Translations under genes and position numbers: made by a program | Part shown: positions 56,080 to 64,000 of the stretch, one piece after another | Numbering within the stretch: position 1 is the first letter of the stretch | Layout: the number at the start of each line of letters is the position of its first letter | Source: Glycomyces luteolus | Lineage (GTDB): Bacteria; Actinomycetota; Actinomycetes; Mycobacteriales; Micromonosporaceae | Length of the DNA: 64,000 nucleotides | Direction of reading: 5' to 3' | Assembly (NCBI RefSeq): GCF_027622875.1 | Contig: NZ_JAPZVP010000001.1 | Span: 363,142 to 427,141, forward strand | The notes under the pieces: model-generated | Databases searched by the model: none | Seen by the model: only the letters and a program-made list of their open reading frames with translations | Told to the model about the DNA's origin: nothing

Positions 56080-57689
56080 CGGCTTGACGATATCGGTAGC
56101 CGCACGGTGAACACGGCGCCGCCGCCGTCGGAGGCACCTCCGTCGGGCGCACTGCCGTTGTCGACGTCGATGCTCCCGCCGTAGCGGCGCACCGCCTGCC
56201 CGACGAGGGCGAGGCCCAGGCCCCGCCCGGTCTCGGCGGCCGGCTTCGTCGACCACCCGCGCCTGAAGATGTCGGCCCGCTCGACGACGCCCGGACCGGT
56301 GTCGGCGACCCGCACGAACAGCTCGCCCGGCTCGGTCCTGACGGTGACCGTGACCTTCGGGGCGCGCGCGGCCGCGTGCTCGACCGCGGCGTCCATCGCG
56401 TTGTCGATGAGGTTGCCCAGGATCGTGATGAGGTCGCGTGCATCGACATCGGTGCCGGTGTCCTGCATGGCCGTGTCCGCGGTCAGCATCAGCTCGACGC
56501 CGCGCTCGCTCGCCTCGCTCAACTTGCCGAGCAGCAGCGCGGCCAGCACTGGTTCGGCCACCGAGCCGACGACCCGATCGGTGAGCTGCTGCGCGGTCTC
56601 CAACTCCGCGGTCGCCAGCGCGACGGCCCGGTCGACCCGGCCGAGCTCGATCAGCGAGATCACGGCATGCAGCCGGTTCGCGGACTCGTGCGCCTGGGAA
56701 CGCAGGGATTCGGCGAACCCGCGAACCGTGTCGAGCTCCCCGCTGAGGTTCTGCAGCTCGGTGTGGTCGCGCAGTGTGACCGCGTTGCCCATGCCCCGGT
56801 CGCGGGAGCGCACCGGCACCGAGTTCACCAGCAGCACCCGGGTGTCGGTGAGGTGCAGTTCGTCCTCGCGCGACTCGGGCGAGGTGAACGCCGCCGCCAG
56901 GTCCTCGGCGAGGCCCAGTTCGGCGACCGGGGTGCCGCGCACGTCCGCGGGCATGCCGAGCAGGTCGAGCGCCGCGTCGTTGCACAGGACCACACGCCCG
57001 TCGCTGCCGACGAGGACGAGTCCTTCCCGGACCGAGTGCAGGATCGCCTGGTAGTACTCGAACATGTCGCGCAGCTCCGCCGGCGCGACGCCGCGGGTCT
57101 GGCGGCGAAGGCGGGCGCTCACCAGGTAGCTGCCGGCGACGCCGATGACGAGCACGCCGGCCGCCACTGCGGCCAGCGGGAGGAGCCGCTCGTTGAGCTC
57201 CGCCGTGATCGCCTCGATCGTGATCCCGACCGCCACCAGAGCGACGACCGCGGCGTCCCCGTCGAGGACGGGCACGACCGCGCGCATCGAAGGGCCCAGC
57301 GTCCCGGTGTAGGTTTCGGTGAACGTACGTCCGGCCAGCGCCTCCTCGGTGTTGCCGATGAACGGCTCGCCGATGCGGTCGGGGTCCGGGTGCGTGAACC
57401 TGATGCCGTCCGGATCCATGATCGTGATGAAGTCGACCCCGGTGTCGGTCCTGACCCGCTCGGCGAACGGCTGCAGCTCACTGCTGGGATCGGGTGCCGC
57501 CAGCGCGTCGGTCAGGCTCGGCGAGTCGGCGACGGTCTCGGCGACCGTGACGACCAGCTCCCGAGCGTTGTCGTCGGTGGCCCGTCGGGCGTCCGCGTAG
57601 GCGAGCGCCATCCCGCCGCCGACCAGGAGGACGACCAGGACGAGCTGCAGCACGAGGAGCTGCCGGGCGAGCGGCCATGGTTGCTTCAC
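56076..57689 (-). CDS. CitA/DcuS-type sensor histidine kinase
   Basis: The 537-residue kinase has one membrane helix, then an extracellular PDC sensor. The sensor includes DFITIMDPDGIRFTHPDPDR and later TGTLGPSMRAVVPVLDGD, the carboxylate-binding sequence of CitA/DcuS. A second helix, a cytoplasmic PAS domain, an H box in SQAHESANRLHAVISLIELG and ATPase boxes (NLIDNAMDAAVEHAA, GRGLGLALVGQ) follow. GTG 57689 is 6 nt from TACACA, favouring it over GTG 57704. It pairs with the response regulator and faces dctA. Confidence 0.9.
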   Translation of the reverse strand: MKQPWPLARQLLVLQLVLVVLLVGGGMALAYADARRATDDNARELVVTVAETVADSPSLTDALAAPDPSSELQPFAERVRTDTGVDFITIMDPDGIRFTHPDPDRIGEPFIGNTEEALAGRTFTETYTGTLGPSMRAVVPVLDGDAAVVALVAVGITIEAITAELNERLLPLAAVAAGVLVIGVAGSYLVSARLRRQTRGVAPAELRDMFEYYQAILHSVREGLVLVGSDGRVVLCNDAALDLLGMPADVRGTPVAELGLAEDLAAAFTSPESREDELHLTDTRVLLVNSVPVRSRDRGMGNAVTLRDHTELQNLSGELDTVRGFAESLRSQAHESANRLHAVISLIELGRVDRAVALATAELETAQQLTDRVVGSVAEPVLAALLLGKLSEASERGVELMLTADTAMQDTGTDVDARDLITILGNLIDNAMDAAVEHAAARAPKVTVTVRTEPGELFVRVADTGPGVVERADIFRRGWSTKPAAETGRGLGLALVGQAVRRYGGSIDVDNGSAPDGGASDGGGAVFTVRLPISSSR

Positions 57690-57800
57690 ACCCCATGTGT
57701 ACACGCGCCGCTAACGCGACCGTAATGAACAGAATAGTGACTGGCTTCACAGGGGCATGGAGACTTCTGTCGTTCACCGAAAATCCCTAAGGAGACGAAG

Positions 57801-59171
57801 ATGTCTACCCCACCACCCCTGAAGCGCCGCCGCGACCGAACCCATTTCCTCTACCTGGCCGTGATCGTCGCCGTGGTCCTCGGCGTGCTGGTCGGCTTCG
57901 CGTTCCCCGAATTCGCCGTCCAGTTGAAGCCGCTCGGCACCGGCTTCGTCGCCCTCATCAAGATGATGATCGTCCCGATCATCTTCTGCACCATCGTGCT
58001 CGGGATCGGCTCGGTCACCAAGGCCGCGAGCGTCGGCAAGGTCGGGCTCATCGCCCTGGGCTACTTCCTCCTGATGTCCACGTTCGCGCTGGCCATCGGC
58101 CTGGTCGTGGGCAACCTCCTGAACCCGGGCTCGGGCATGAACCTCGATCCTGACGCGGCCTCCGCCGCGCAGGAGACGGCGGCCGAGGCCGGCGGCCACA
58201 CCACCGTCGACTTCCTGCTCAGCATCATCCCCGAGAGCATGGTGTCCGCGTTCACTGACGGCTCGGTGCTGCAGGCGCTGCTGGTGGCGCTGCTCGCCGG
58301 GTTCGCTCTGCAGAAGATGGGCACCGCCGGCGAGCCGATCCTGCGCGGGATCGGGTACCTGCAGAAGCTGGTCTTCCGCATCCTCGCCATGATCATGTGG
58401 GCCGCGCCGATCGGCGCGTTCGGCGCGATCGCGGCCGTGGTCGGCGAGACCGGCTGGGACGCGCTGAAGAGCCTCGCGGTGATCATGCTCGGCTTCTACG
58501 CGACCTGCCTGGTGTTCGTCTTCTGCGTGCTCGGCGCCGTCCTGTGGTTCGGGGCCCGCGTCAACATCTTCAAGCTGCTGCGCTACCTCGGCCGCGAGTT
58601 CCTCTTGATCGTGTCGACATCCTCCTCGGAGTCGGCGCTGCCGCGCCTGATCGCCAAGATGGAGCACCTGGGCGTCAGCAAGCCCGTCGTCGGCATCACC
58701 GTGCCGACCGGTTATTCGTTCAACCTGGACGGCACCGCGATCTACCTGACGATGGCGACGCTGTTCATCGCCACCGCCCAGGGCCAGCCGCTCGGCCTCG
58801 CCGAGCAGATCTCGCTGCTCGTCTTCATGATCATCGCCTCCAAGGGCGCCGCGGGCGTCAGCGGCGCGGGCATCGCGACGCTCGCCGGCGGCCTGCAGTC
58901 GCACCGGCCCGAGCTGGTCGACGGCGTCGGCTTCATCCTCGGCATCGACCGGTTCATGTCCGAGGCGCGGGCCCTGACCAACTTCGCCGGCAACGCCGTC
59001 GCGACCGTCCTCATCGGGACCTGGACGAAGGAGTTCAACCGCGACCGGGCGAACCGGGTGCTCGCGGGGGACCAGCCGTTCAACGAGGCGACCTTGGTCG
59101 ACGACCACATGCCCGCGGCGGATCCGGAACCCCCGAAGCAGGCGGCCCCGAAGGAGTCGGTCGCCGTCTGA
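57801..59171 (+). CDS. dctA: C4-dicarboxylate transporter DctA
   Basis: The 456-residue DAACS-family symporter imports succinate, fumarate and malate with cations. Helical membrane protein with SSSESALPRLIAKMEHLG (the re-entrant serine-rich motif), PTGYSFNLDGTAIYLTMATL and NFAGNAVATVLIGTWTKEF, all diagnostic of DctA. AAGGAG precedes ATG 57801. Divergent from the CitA/DcuS-type kinase, which probably controls it. Dicarboxylate uptake complements the glyoxylate bypass encoded at 16-19 kb. Confidence 0.95.
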   Translation: MSTPPPLKRRRDRTHFLYLAVIVAVVLGVLVGFAFPEFAVQLKPLGTGFVALIKMMIVPIIFCTIVLGIGSVTKAASVGKVGLIALGYFLLMSTFALAIGLVVGNLLNPGSGMNLDPDAASAAQETAAEAGGHTTVDFLLSIIPESMVSAFTDGSVLQALLVALLAGFALQKMGTAGEPILRGIGYLQKLVFRILAMIMWAAPIGAFGAIAAVVGETGWDALKSLAVIMLGFYATCLVFVFCVLGAVLWFGARVNIFKLLRYLGREFLLIVSTSSSESALPRLIAKMEHLGVSKPVVGITVPTGYSFNLDGTAIYLTMATLFIATAQGQPLGLAEQISLLVFMIIASKGAAGVSGAGIATLAGGLQSHRPELVDGVGFILGIDRFMSEARALTNFAGNAVATVLIGTWTKEFNRDRANRVLAGDQPFNEATLVDDHMPAADPEPPKQAAPKESVAV

Positions 59172-59243
59172 CGGAACGACGTCGAGGTGGTGCCCGGCCG
59201 GGGGCGCCGCCTCGATTTCCGCGACCGCGTCGCGGCCGCCGGG

Positions 59244-59810
59244 TCAGGCCCCCTCTTGGGCGAGTTCGCGCTCGCGCAGATTCGCCTCGGTGCGGGCCCG
59301 GATGTCGTTGCAGGCCTCGCAGACCGATGCGGGGACGAGGCCGACGCGGATCAGCAACGCGAAGATCTGGCAGCCCAGGCAGAACGCGAAGACGGACTCC
59401 AGCGTCGCGGCGGCGGCCAGCGCGCCGAGGACGATCCAGCCGGCCAGGTCGGCGTCGAAGACGAGCAGGAGCGCCGCCGAGGTGACGGCGAAGACCACGC
59501 CGATGCCCTGGGCGAAGCGCTTGGGCGGACCGGGGACGGGCTTGGCCCGGACCGGCAGTCGCGGCGTGATGACCCGGGTGACCAGCTGCCCGAGCACGCT
59601 GAGGGTCGGGCCGGTGGACACTCGGGCGATGAACCCGAGCGCGATGACGACCACAAGCCATTCGAGCTGGAAGGCCAGCGCGGCGAGGCTCATCAGCACG
59701 ACGCCGGCCGCCACGAGCCGGGCGGAGACCTCGTTGACCGGGTTGGGGAAGCCGAACAGCTGTCGCATCGGGCGGATCACTCCATCAGGGCGGGCGGTGC
59801 GGGCGGGCAT
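59244..59810 (-). CDS. DUF4395 family membrane protein
   Basis: The 188-residue protein has four hydrophobic helices, a conserved opening FGFPNPVNEVSARLVA and the cysteine segment AFCLGCQIF. A final CEACND is near the C-terminus. DUF4395 proteins are often found near thioredoxin-like or sulfur-handling genes, but none is here. TAGGGT lies 7 nt before ATG 59810 on the minus strand, suggesting a leaderless start; ATG 59768 would give a 174-residue form. Confidence 0.8.
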   Translation of the reverse strand: MPARTARPDGVIRPMRQLFGFPNPVNEVSARLVAAGVVLMSLAALAFQLEWLVVVIALGFIARVSTGPTLSVLGQLVTRVITPRLPVRAKPVPGPPKRFAQGIGVVFAVTSAALLLVFDADLAGWIVLGALAAAATLESVFAFCLGCQIFALLIRVGLVPASVCEACNDIRARTEANLRERELAQEGA

Positions 59811-60157
59811 CCACATAACCCTAGTGCTTCAGTAGGAATATGCCAAATGCTCGTCCGGGATGCGGGAGGCCCGGCGCTTCCGCTCGTCTCCCGTTCGCCG
59901 ACCGTTCCCCGCCCGGCCGCGTATAAATCGATGCATATCGATTTATTGAACGGTCGGGACCCTTGTCCTCCAGCGGATCCGTCCGGATAATTCAATTCGT
60001 TCCTGTTCACGCACGGGACATCGATCCATCGTCATCCCCTCATGGCGACTGGGGCCCTCACCCCTGGGAGTTCGTCGACGCGACTGATGCGCCGTACCCC
60101 GGTGCGCCGCCGTCCCTTCGGCGCGCGACCCCGGGCGACACCCCGAGGAGGCCGATC
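59811..60157. other. Intergenic region with a 24-bp palindrome
   Basis: No gene is seen in about 350 bases. The region holds the upstream sequence of the deacetylase gene and the AT-rich palindrome at 59923-59946. A frame open from 59963 into the deacetylase lacks a start signal. Confidence 0.5.
59923..59946. promoter_or_regulatory. AT-rich 24-bp palindrome upstream of the deacetylase
   Basis: Arms ATAAATCGAT and ATCGATTTAT are exact inverted repeats separated by GCAT. An island this AT-rich stands out sharply. It is related to the TATATCGA elements at 19282 and 38096. It is probably an operator for the CE4-CBM13 gene 210 nt downstream. Confidence 0.6.
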
Positions 60158-61243
60158 ATGCGAAGTCGCATGAGAACGCTCATCGCCACCCTGTCCACCC
60201 TCGTCGTCGCCGTCGGCACCGCCGCGGTGCTCGGCGCCGCCTCGCCCGCGCAGGCGCAGACCTGCAACGGCTACGTCGCGCTGACCTTCGACGACGGACC
60301 CAACCCGAGCACCACCACCAACCTGCTCAACGCCCTCACCGCGAACAATCTGCGGGCGACCATGTTCAACACCGGCCAGCGGGTCTCCAGCAACCAGTCG
60401 CTCGCCCGCGCGCAGGTCACCGCGGGCATGTGGGTCGCGAACCACTCCTGGTCGCACCCGCACATGACCCAGTTGAGCACCTCGCAGATGGCCCAGGAGA
60501 TCTCCAGTACTCAGCAGGCGATCCAGCAGGCCACCGGCGTCACCCCGAAGCTCTTCCGGCCGCCGTACGGGGAGACGAACGCGAACCTGAAATCGGTCGA
60601 GGCGCAGTACGGGCTCACCGAGGTCCTTTGGACCGTCGACTCGCAGGACTGGAACGGGGCGAGCACCGCGCAGATCGCGCAAGCCGCCCGCAACCTCCAG
60701 AACGGCGGCGTCATCCTGATGCACGACGCCTACCAGAACACGATCAACGCGATCCCGCAGATCGCCGCCGACCTGCGCTCGCGCGGGCTGTGCGCGGGGA
60801 TGATCTCCCCGAGCACCGGCCGGGCCGTCGCCCCCGACGGCAGCGGCGGCGGCGGTGGCGGTGGCACTGGTACCGACCTGCTGCGGAGTACCTCCGCCGG
60901 GAAATGCATCGACGTGCCTGGCGGCAACACCGCCAATGGCGCGAAGGTCCAGCTCTACACCTGCTACGAAGGCGTGAACCAGCAGTTCACCTACACCGCG
61001 GCTCAGGAGCTGCGCGTCCTCGGGAAGTGCCTCGAAGCGCCCTCGGGCAGTAATGGAACGCAAGTGCAGATCAACGCGTGCGGCAACACCGCAGCGCAGA
61101 AGTGGACCTTCGGCTCCGACGGGACGATCCGCAGCGTCGGCTACGCGAACGTGTGCCTGGACGTCTACAGCTCGTCCGACGGCGCCCCGGTCCAGCTCTA
61201 CAGCTGCTGGAGCGGCGACAACCAGAGGTGGACCAGAGTCTGA
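60158..61243 (+). CDS. Secreted polysaccharide deacetylase (CE4/NodB) with CBM13 lectin domain
   Basis: The 361-residue protein has a signal peptide (LIATLSTLVVAVGTAAVLG, cleavage near AQA). A NodB domain (about 37-225) follows with VALTFDDGPNPS, the metal HSWSHPHM and RPPYGETN. A Gly-rich linker (SGGGGGGGTG) leads to a ricin-type CBM13 (about 245-361) with three QxW repeats (NQQFTY, AQKWTF, NQRWTR). It would remove acetyl groups from xylan or chitin while bound to the polymer. GAGGAGG precedes the ATG. Confidence 0.9.
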   Translation: MRSRMRTLIATLSTLVVAVGTAAVLGAASPAQAQTCNGYVALTFDDGPNPSTTTNLLNALTANNLRATMFNTGQRVSSNQSLARAQVTAGMWVANHSWSHPHMTQLSTSQMAQEISSTQQAIQQATGVTPKLFRPPYGETNANLKSVEAQYGLTEVLWTVDSQDWNGASTAQIAQAARNLQNGGVILMHDAYQNTINAIPQIAADLRSRGLCAGMISPSTGRAVAPDGSGGGGGGGTGTDLLRSTSAGKCIDVPGGNTANGAKVQLYTCYEGVNQQFTYTAAQELRVLGKCLEAPSGSNGTQVQINACGNTAAQKWTFGSDGTIRSVGYANVCLDVYSSSDGAPVQLYSCWSGDNQRWTRV

Positions 61244-61352
61244 CCACTGAGCTCCGGCCGACCCCGCCAGGGTCGGCCGGGCACCCTTCCCCGATCGGTC
61301 CGCTCCAGCCGCGTCCCCGCGCCGGCTAGCGCTGAATCCCGATCAGCGGGCG

Positions 61353-62588
61353 TTACGGGGCCACGTCGATGACCCCTGCGCCCGCGCCCTCGGTCACGTG
61401 GGTCTTCGTCTCGGACGAGGCCAGCGCCTCGTACTCGTACGGGACGGTGAAGTCCGTAGTGGACTCCAGGTGTTCGTGGGGTGTGTCCATGTAGGTGTTG
61501 TCGACCAGGTTCCAGTAGCCGGGCTCGTCGCTGCCGTAGAACCAGCCGACCGGTCCGTGGACGTCGCCGGACTCGCCGTCGACCGAGCCGCTGCCCACGT
61601 TCTCGAAGTAGTTGCCCTCCACCAGGACCTGTGCGCCCATGCGGGCGTTGATGGCGGTGTCCTCGACGTTGTGGAAGTAGTTGTTGAGCATGTGGACCTG
61701 CGAGCGGCGGATGAGCGGCACGCGCGAGTTCAGGTTCTCGAACCAGTTGTCCGCGTAGGTGATGTAGTCGCCGTTCTCGCCCTCGTCGTCCGAGCTTGCG
61801 GTGAGCATGGTCTTCCACGAGTCGTGCAGGTGGTTCCACGAGACGGTGATGTACCGCGACTCGCCCTTGATGTCGATCAGGCCGTCGTAGTAGTCCTTGT
61901 CGACGTCCGGGTACTCGTTGTAGAGCTCGTTGTGGTCGATCCAGACCTGGGAGCTGGCGTTCTGGACCCCGATGCCGTCGCCTTCGCCCTCGCTCACGTT
62001 GTGGATGACGAGGTTGCGGATGACGATGTCGTGCGCGCCGGAGACGTTGATCCCGACGCCGTCGAGCACGCCCGCCTCGCCGACCCCGAGGATCGAGACG
62101 TGCTCCACGTCCTTGACGTCGATCTCCTCGGCCCCGGTGTCATCAGCGGCGATCGATTCGTCCACATAGACCACCAAACCCTCGCCGGAGGCGTCCTGGT
62201 GCTCGCCCAGCAGCTCGGCCAGCGCATCGCCGGGGGAGGCGGCGCTGCCGGGCCAGTACTCGCTCAGGACGACCTCGTTCACGGTGTCGGCGCCGAACCC
62301 GCCGGCGGTGCCGCCGTTCATGGAGGCGTAGCCGACGGGTTTCGAGGTGTCGACCGGGGCTTCGGTCGCTTCCTCGGAGGGTATCGCGGTCGGTACGCCG
62401 ATCTCGGGCGACTCGGTGGGTTCGCCGCTCGTGGGTGCCTCGGTCGGTTCGGCCGGAGCGGCCGTCTCCTCGCCGGGGCCGTCGTACACGAAGTACACGA
62501 CCGAGCCGATGGCGAGTACGCCGATCGCCGCTGCGGCGATGATCGCCTTCCGCCGCTTGGGCACGCGTCTGTCCGGGGCGTCCTGCAT
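61353..62588 (-). CDS. Exported or membrane-anchored pectate lyase (PL1)
   Basis: The 411-residue protein has a basic N-terminus and one hydrophobic helix (AIIAAAAIGVLAIGSVVYFVY), then an acidic Pro/Thr/Glu linker to about residue 80. A PL1 beta-helix follows: WIDHNELY, GLIDIKGESRYITVSWNHLH, and NSRVPLIRRSQVHMLNNYFH with the catalytic Arg. The signal lacks a clear cleavage site, so it may stay anchored. It cleaves polygalacturonate by elimination. AAGGAG precedes the ATG. Its promoter and LacI-type operator match those of the beta-helix lyase gene at 13.4 kb. Confidence 0.9.
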   Translation of the reverse strand: MQDAPDRRVPKRRKAIIAAAAIGVLAIGSVVYFVYDGPGEETAAPAEPTEAPTSGEPTESPEIGVPTAIPSEEATEAPVDTSKPVGYASMNGGTAGGFGADTVNEVVLSEYWPGSAASPGDALAELLGEHQDASGEGLVVYVDESIAADDTGAEEIDVKDVEHVSILGVGEAGVLDGVGINVSGAHDIVIRNLVIHNVSEGEGDGIGVQNASSQVWIDHNELYNEYPDVDKDYYDGLIDIKGESRYITVSWNHLHDSWKTMLTASSDDEGENGDYITYADNWFENLNSRVPLIRRSQVHMLNNYFHNVEDTAINARMGAQVLVEGNYFENVGSGSVDGESGDVHGPVGWFYGSDEPGYWNLVDNTYMDTPHEHLESTTDFTVPYEYEALASSETKTHVTEGAGAGVIDVAP

Positions 62589-62729
62589 GAGATCCCGTTC
62601 TCCTTGAATATGCCGGGCCCGCGCAGCGCTTGGAGGCGCTGGGCGTCCGCACCCAGGACGCGCGAACCGGCGCCCTGCGTGGAAGCAGGGCGGGGGCAAG
62701 GGAGACGAGGGGACGGAACGCGCCGTTGC
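62589..62729 (-). other. 5' untranslated region of the PL1 gene
   Basis: About 140 bases separate the predicted transcription start from ATG 62588. I see no structured riboswitch; the only feature is AAGGAG near the ATG. Confidence 0.4.
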
Positions 62730-62774
62730 GCAAGCGTTTGCGGGGAGCGTAACCGCGGTATCGCCCCAGGTCAA
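62730..62774 (-). promoter_or_regulatory. Promoter and LacI-type operator of the PL1 pectate lyase
   Basis: On the minus strand TTGACC (62769-62774), a 17-nt spacer and TACGCT (62746-62751) form a near-consensus promoter. Four bases further on is GCAAACGCTTGC (62730-62741), 11 of 12 matches to the LacI consensus GCAAGCGCTTGC. A bound repressor would block initiation. Confidence 0.7.
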
Positions 62775-62990
62775 TACCATTTCCGTGCACGCCAGGTCAC
62801 GCCACGCCACATCAGTCGCACCGGTCTGGTGCCTGTCTGTGAGCCAAGGCGAGGCGGCCATCCTCCAAGGAGGGTGCCTGCTCGCGGTGCCTGGCCCCGT
62901 TGTCCGTCCGCCGGACGAGTGATGATGATGGGACACAGCGGCTTTCCTGCCAGGGCGTGTGGTATGCCGCAATCCATACGCCGCCTGCTC

Positions 62991-63006
62991 GCATACCGTG
63001 GTATGC
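62991..63006. promoter_or_regulatory. GCATACC-GT-GGTATGC palindrome
   Basis: A 7-bp perfect inverted repeat has spacer GT. A further GGTATGC is present at 62961-62967. The palindrome overlaps the proposed start of the following small gene, so it may be an operator, or the real start lies elsewhere. Confidence 0.5.
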
Positions 63007-63351
63007 GATGATGAGAACCGAATTGTCATCACTGCATCGAACGGGTGGCCCGGATTGAACGGACCCGACAACCCGCCTCTGAGCGGGTACCCCGACGCCG
63101 AGACCATCGGGCTCCGTATCGAGGAGATCGAGTTCGAGGGACTCCACATCAGAATGACGATGACCCGCGCCATCCGCATCGTCCAGCTGTGGGAAATGGT
63201 CGACGGCCAACCCGTCGGCTGGATCGGCAACGTCTTCCGCATTGACTCTGAGCCCCCTTGCATCTACCTCGGCCACCGGTACGAGGCTGTCCTCGCCCGG
63301 CCCGAGCGCCACGCTCTCGCTCGACTCGCCGCCAAGCGCTGGAAGTTCTAA
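62998..63351 (+). CDS. Small protein of unknown function
   Basis: The frame encodes about 117 residues with coherent beta-type sequence (IGLRIEEIEFEGLHIRMTM and later VDGQPVGWIGNVFRID) and a basic C-terminus AKRWKF. GTG 62998 is a guess; GTG 62959 also opens the frame, and both are followed by GTATGC. The gene has no recognised family. It is bounded downstream by the terminator of the methyltransferase gene. Confidence 0.55.
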   Translation: MVCDDENRIVITASNGWPGLNGPDNPPLSGYPDAETIGLRIEEIEFEGLHIRMTMTRAIRIVQLWEMVDGQPVGWIGNVFRIDSEPPCIYLGHRYEAVLARPERHALARLAAKRWKF

Positions 63352-63449
63352 AGCCCGCCCGTCCGGCGTCCTGCTCAGGGAGGCACTCGCAGGAATCGAG
63401 GGATTTCACTCGATCGAGTGAAACCGATGAGGAGTGGCTGGGGAACGAC

Positions 63450-63479
63450 GAAGGCGCGCGGGGCACCCCGCGCGCCTTC
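63450..63479 (-). terminator. Terminator for the methyltransferase gene
   Basis: The 14-bp stem GAAGGCGCGCGGGG / CCCCGCGCGCCTTC has a two-base loop, 20 nt beyond the stop codon. Confidence 0.8.
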
Positions 63480-63499
63480 CAGGTCGTCTGACTTTGGGA

Positions 63500-64000
63500 T
63501 CAGGCCTTGTAACCGATGCCCGCCATCAGGATCCGCTGCCACGGTTCCAAATCCTCGGCGGCCGTGAGCTCCCTGTCGGGTTCACTGGGGAACCAGCGGG
63601 CCAGGAAGTCCAGCCCAGGCCGGACCAGGGGCAGGCCCAGGAAGTGCTCGGTGATCCGCTCGGGCGTGCGGATCCAGCCGTTTCCGAGGCTTTCGAGTCC
63701 GGCCTGCTCCATGCCCTTCTGGAGCGGTTCACCGGTGTCGACGAAGTCGGTGATGAACAGGTACGACCCGGAGGGGCAGGCGTCCAGGAGGGTCCGCACC
63801 CACTCGTCGGGCTGCTCGTCGTCGTGGAAGTGCATGTGGAGGCCGACGACCATCAACCCGATCGGGCGGGTGAAGTCGAGCATCTCCTTGATCTCGGGGT
63901 GGTCCAGGATGTCCTGGGGGAACCGCAGATCAGCCGTCACCACAGTGGTCGACTTGTTGGCGGCCAGCAGGGCACGGCCGTGCGCGAGCACGATCGGGTC
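63500..64000 (-). CDS. SAM-dependent methyltransferase (DUF574 type), N-terminus outside window
   Basis: The C-terminal 166 residues are visible, entering from the right edge with DPIVLAHGRALLA. Diagnostic family segments VVTADLRFPQDILDHPEI (end of the SAM-binding domain) and RPIGLMVVGLHMHFHDDEQP follow. The C-terminus ends RILMAGIGYKA. This is the actinobacterial S-adenosyl methyltransferase family (PF04672); substrates are unknown. Such genes often lie beside small XRE/DUF397 regulators, which would be outside the window. Confidence 0.85.
   Translation of the reverse strand, partial: DPIVLAHGRALLAANKSTTVVTADLRFPQDILDHPEIKEMLDFTRPIGLMVVGLHMHFHDDEQPDEWVRTLLDACPSGSYLFITDFVDTGEPLQKGMEQAGLESLGNGWIRTPERITEHFLGLPLVRPGLDFLARWFPSEPDRELTAAEDLEPWQRILMAGIGYKA

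Noticed and set aside
62812-63312. 166-codon minus-strand frame opposite the small unknown gene
   Set aside because: Its Gly/Asp/Val-rich composition is a shadow pattern; the plus strand has the more protein-like sequence.

Overview
The window is very GC-rich, and its genes show strong GC3 bias. It carries many classic actinobacterial families: a RamB-type regulator beside aceA/aceB, an ECF sigma factor with a DGPF partner, DUF4383, DUF4395, an EspC-like/WXG cassette, and numerous genes whose -10 hexamer lies 6-8 nt before the start codon, which suggests leaderless mRNAs. Secreted pectate lyases, a CBM2 protein, a CE4-CBM13 deacetylase and a GH27 enzyme point to a plant-polymer-degrading soil actinobacterium. 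A Glycomyces-like organism is my guess, but sequence alone does not settle the genus. No rRNA, tRNA, CRISPR array, insertion sequence or phage gene was found.

Layout. 1-9.4 kb: a UvrA-like ABC ATPase, a small AraC-type regulator and a VOC protein, two of them preceded by the same 16-bp element; then an MFS exporter with a perfect operator palindrome, a WYL regulator, an LPTTG surface protein and a second VOC protein. 9.5-16 kb (mostly minus strand): a membrane protein, a secreted protein, an alpha/beta hydrolase, a secreted beta-helix (pectate lyase-like) protein and a phosphoesterase. 14.4-19.2 kb: ramB divergent from aceA-aceB, the glyoxylate bypass. 19.3-24 kb: a YdcF-like protein, DUF4383, a GntR/gluconokinase pair and a streptogramin-lyase homologue, followed by a 43-base poly(G) run. 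24-29 kb: M20 amidohydrolase, FMN reductase, Tat-exported 5'-nucleotidase and ketopantoate reductase. 29.2-31.2 kb: a four-gene YbaB/EspC-like/WXG/membrane cassette.

31.2-38 kb: an operon of a beta-lactamase-fold lipoprotein with a response regulator and histidine kinase, a BNR-repeat protein, a GAP-family membrane protein and a CBM2/Cip1-like secreted protein. 38.1-41.6 kb: a two-domain VOC protein under a third copy of the 16-bp element, a lipoprotein, a small unknown protein, and argG. 41.7-46.8 kb: an alpha/beta hydrolase, and a LacI regulator with a ThuA/Gfo-Idh/Gfo-Idh sugar operon. 46.8-49.3 kb: a broken M20 remnant, then DGPF plus an ECF42-type sigma factor behind a matching promoter. 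49.3-55.2 kb: SDR, two acetyltransferases, a GH27 enzyme divergent from an AraC regulator, and a PhaC-like protein. 55.4-59.2 kb: a CitAB/DcuSR-type two-component system divergent from dctA. 59.2-64 kb: DUF4395, CE4-CBM13 deacetylase, PL1 pectate lyase, a small unknown protein and a truncated SAM methyltransferase.

Regulatory links are the most informative part. Three identical 16-bp elements, each 19-20 nt before a -10 and 32-33 nt before an ATG, tie the UvrA-like protein and two VOC proteins together, probably under the AraC regulator encoded between them. Two pectate lyase-type genes 49 kb apart share a LacI-type operator placed just downstream of the -10. A different TTTTAnGC element flanks the LacI gene and its ThuA operon.
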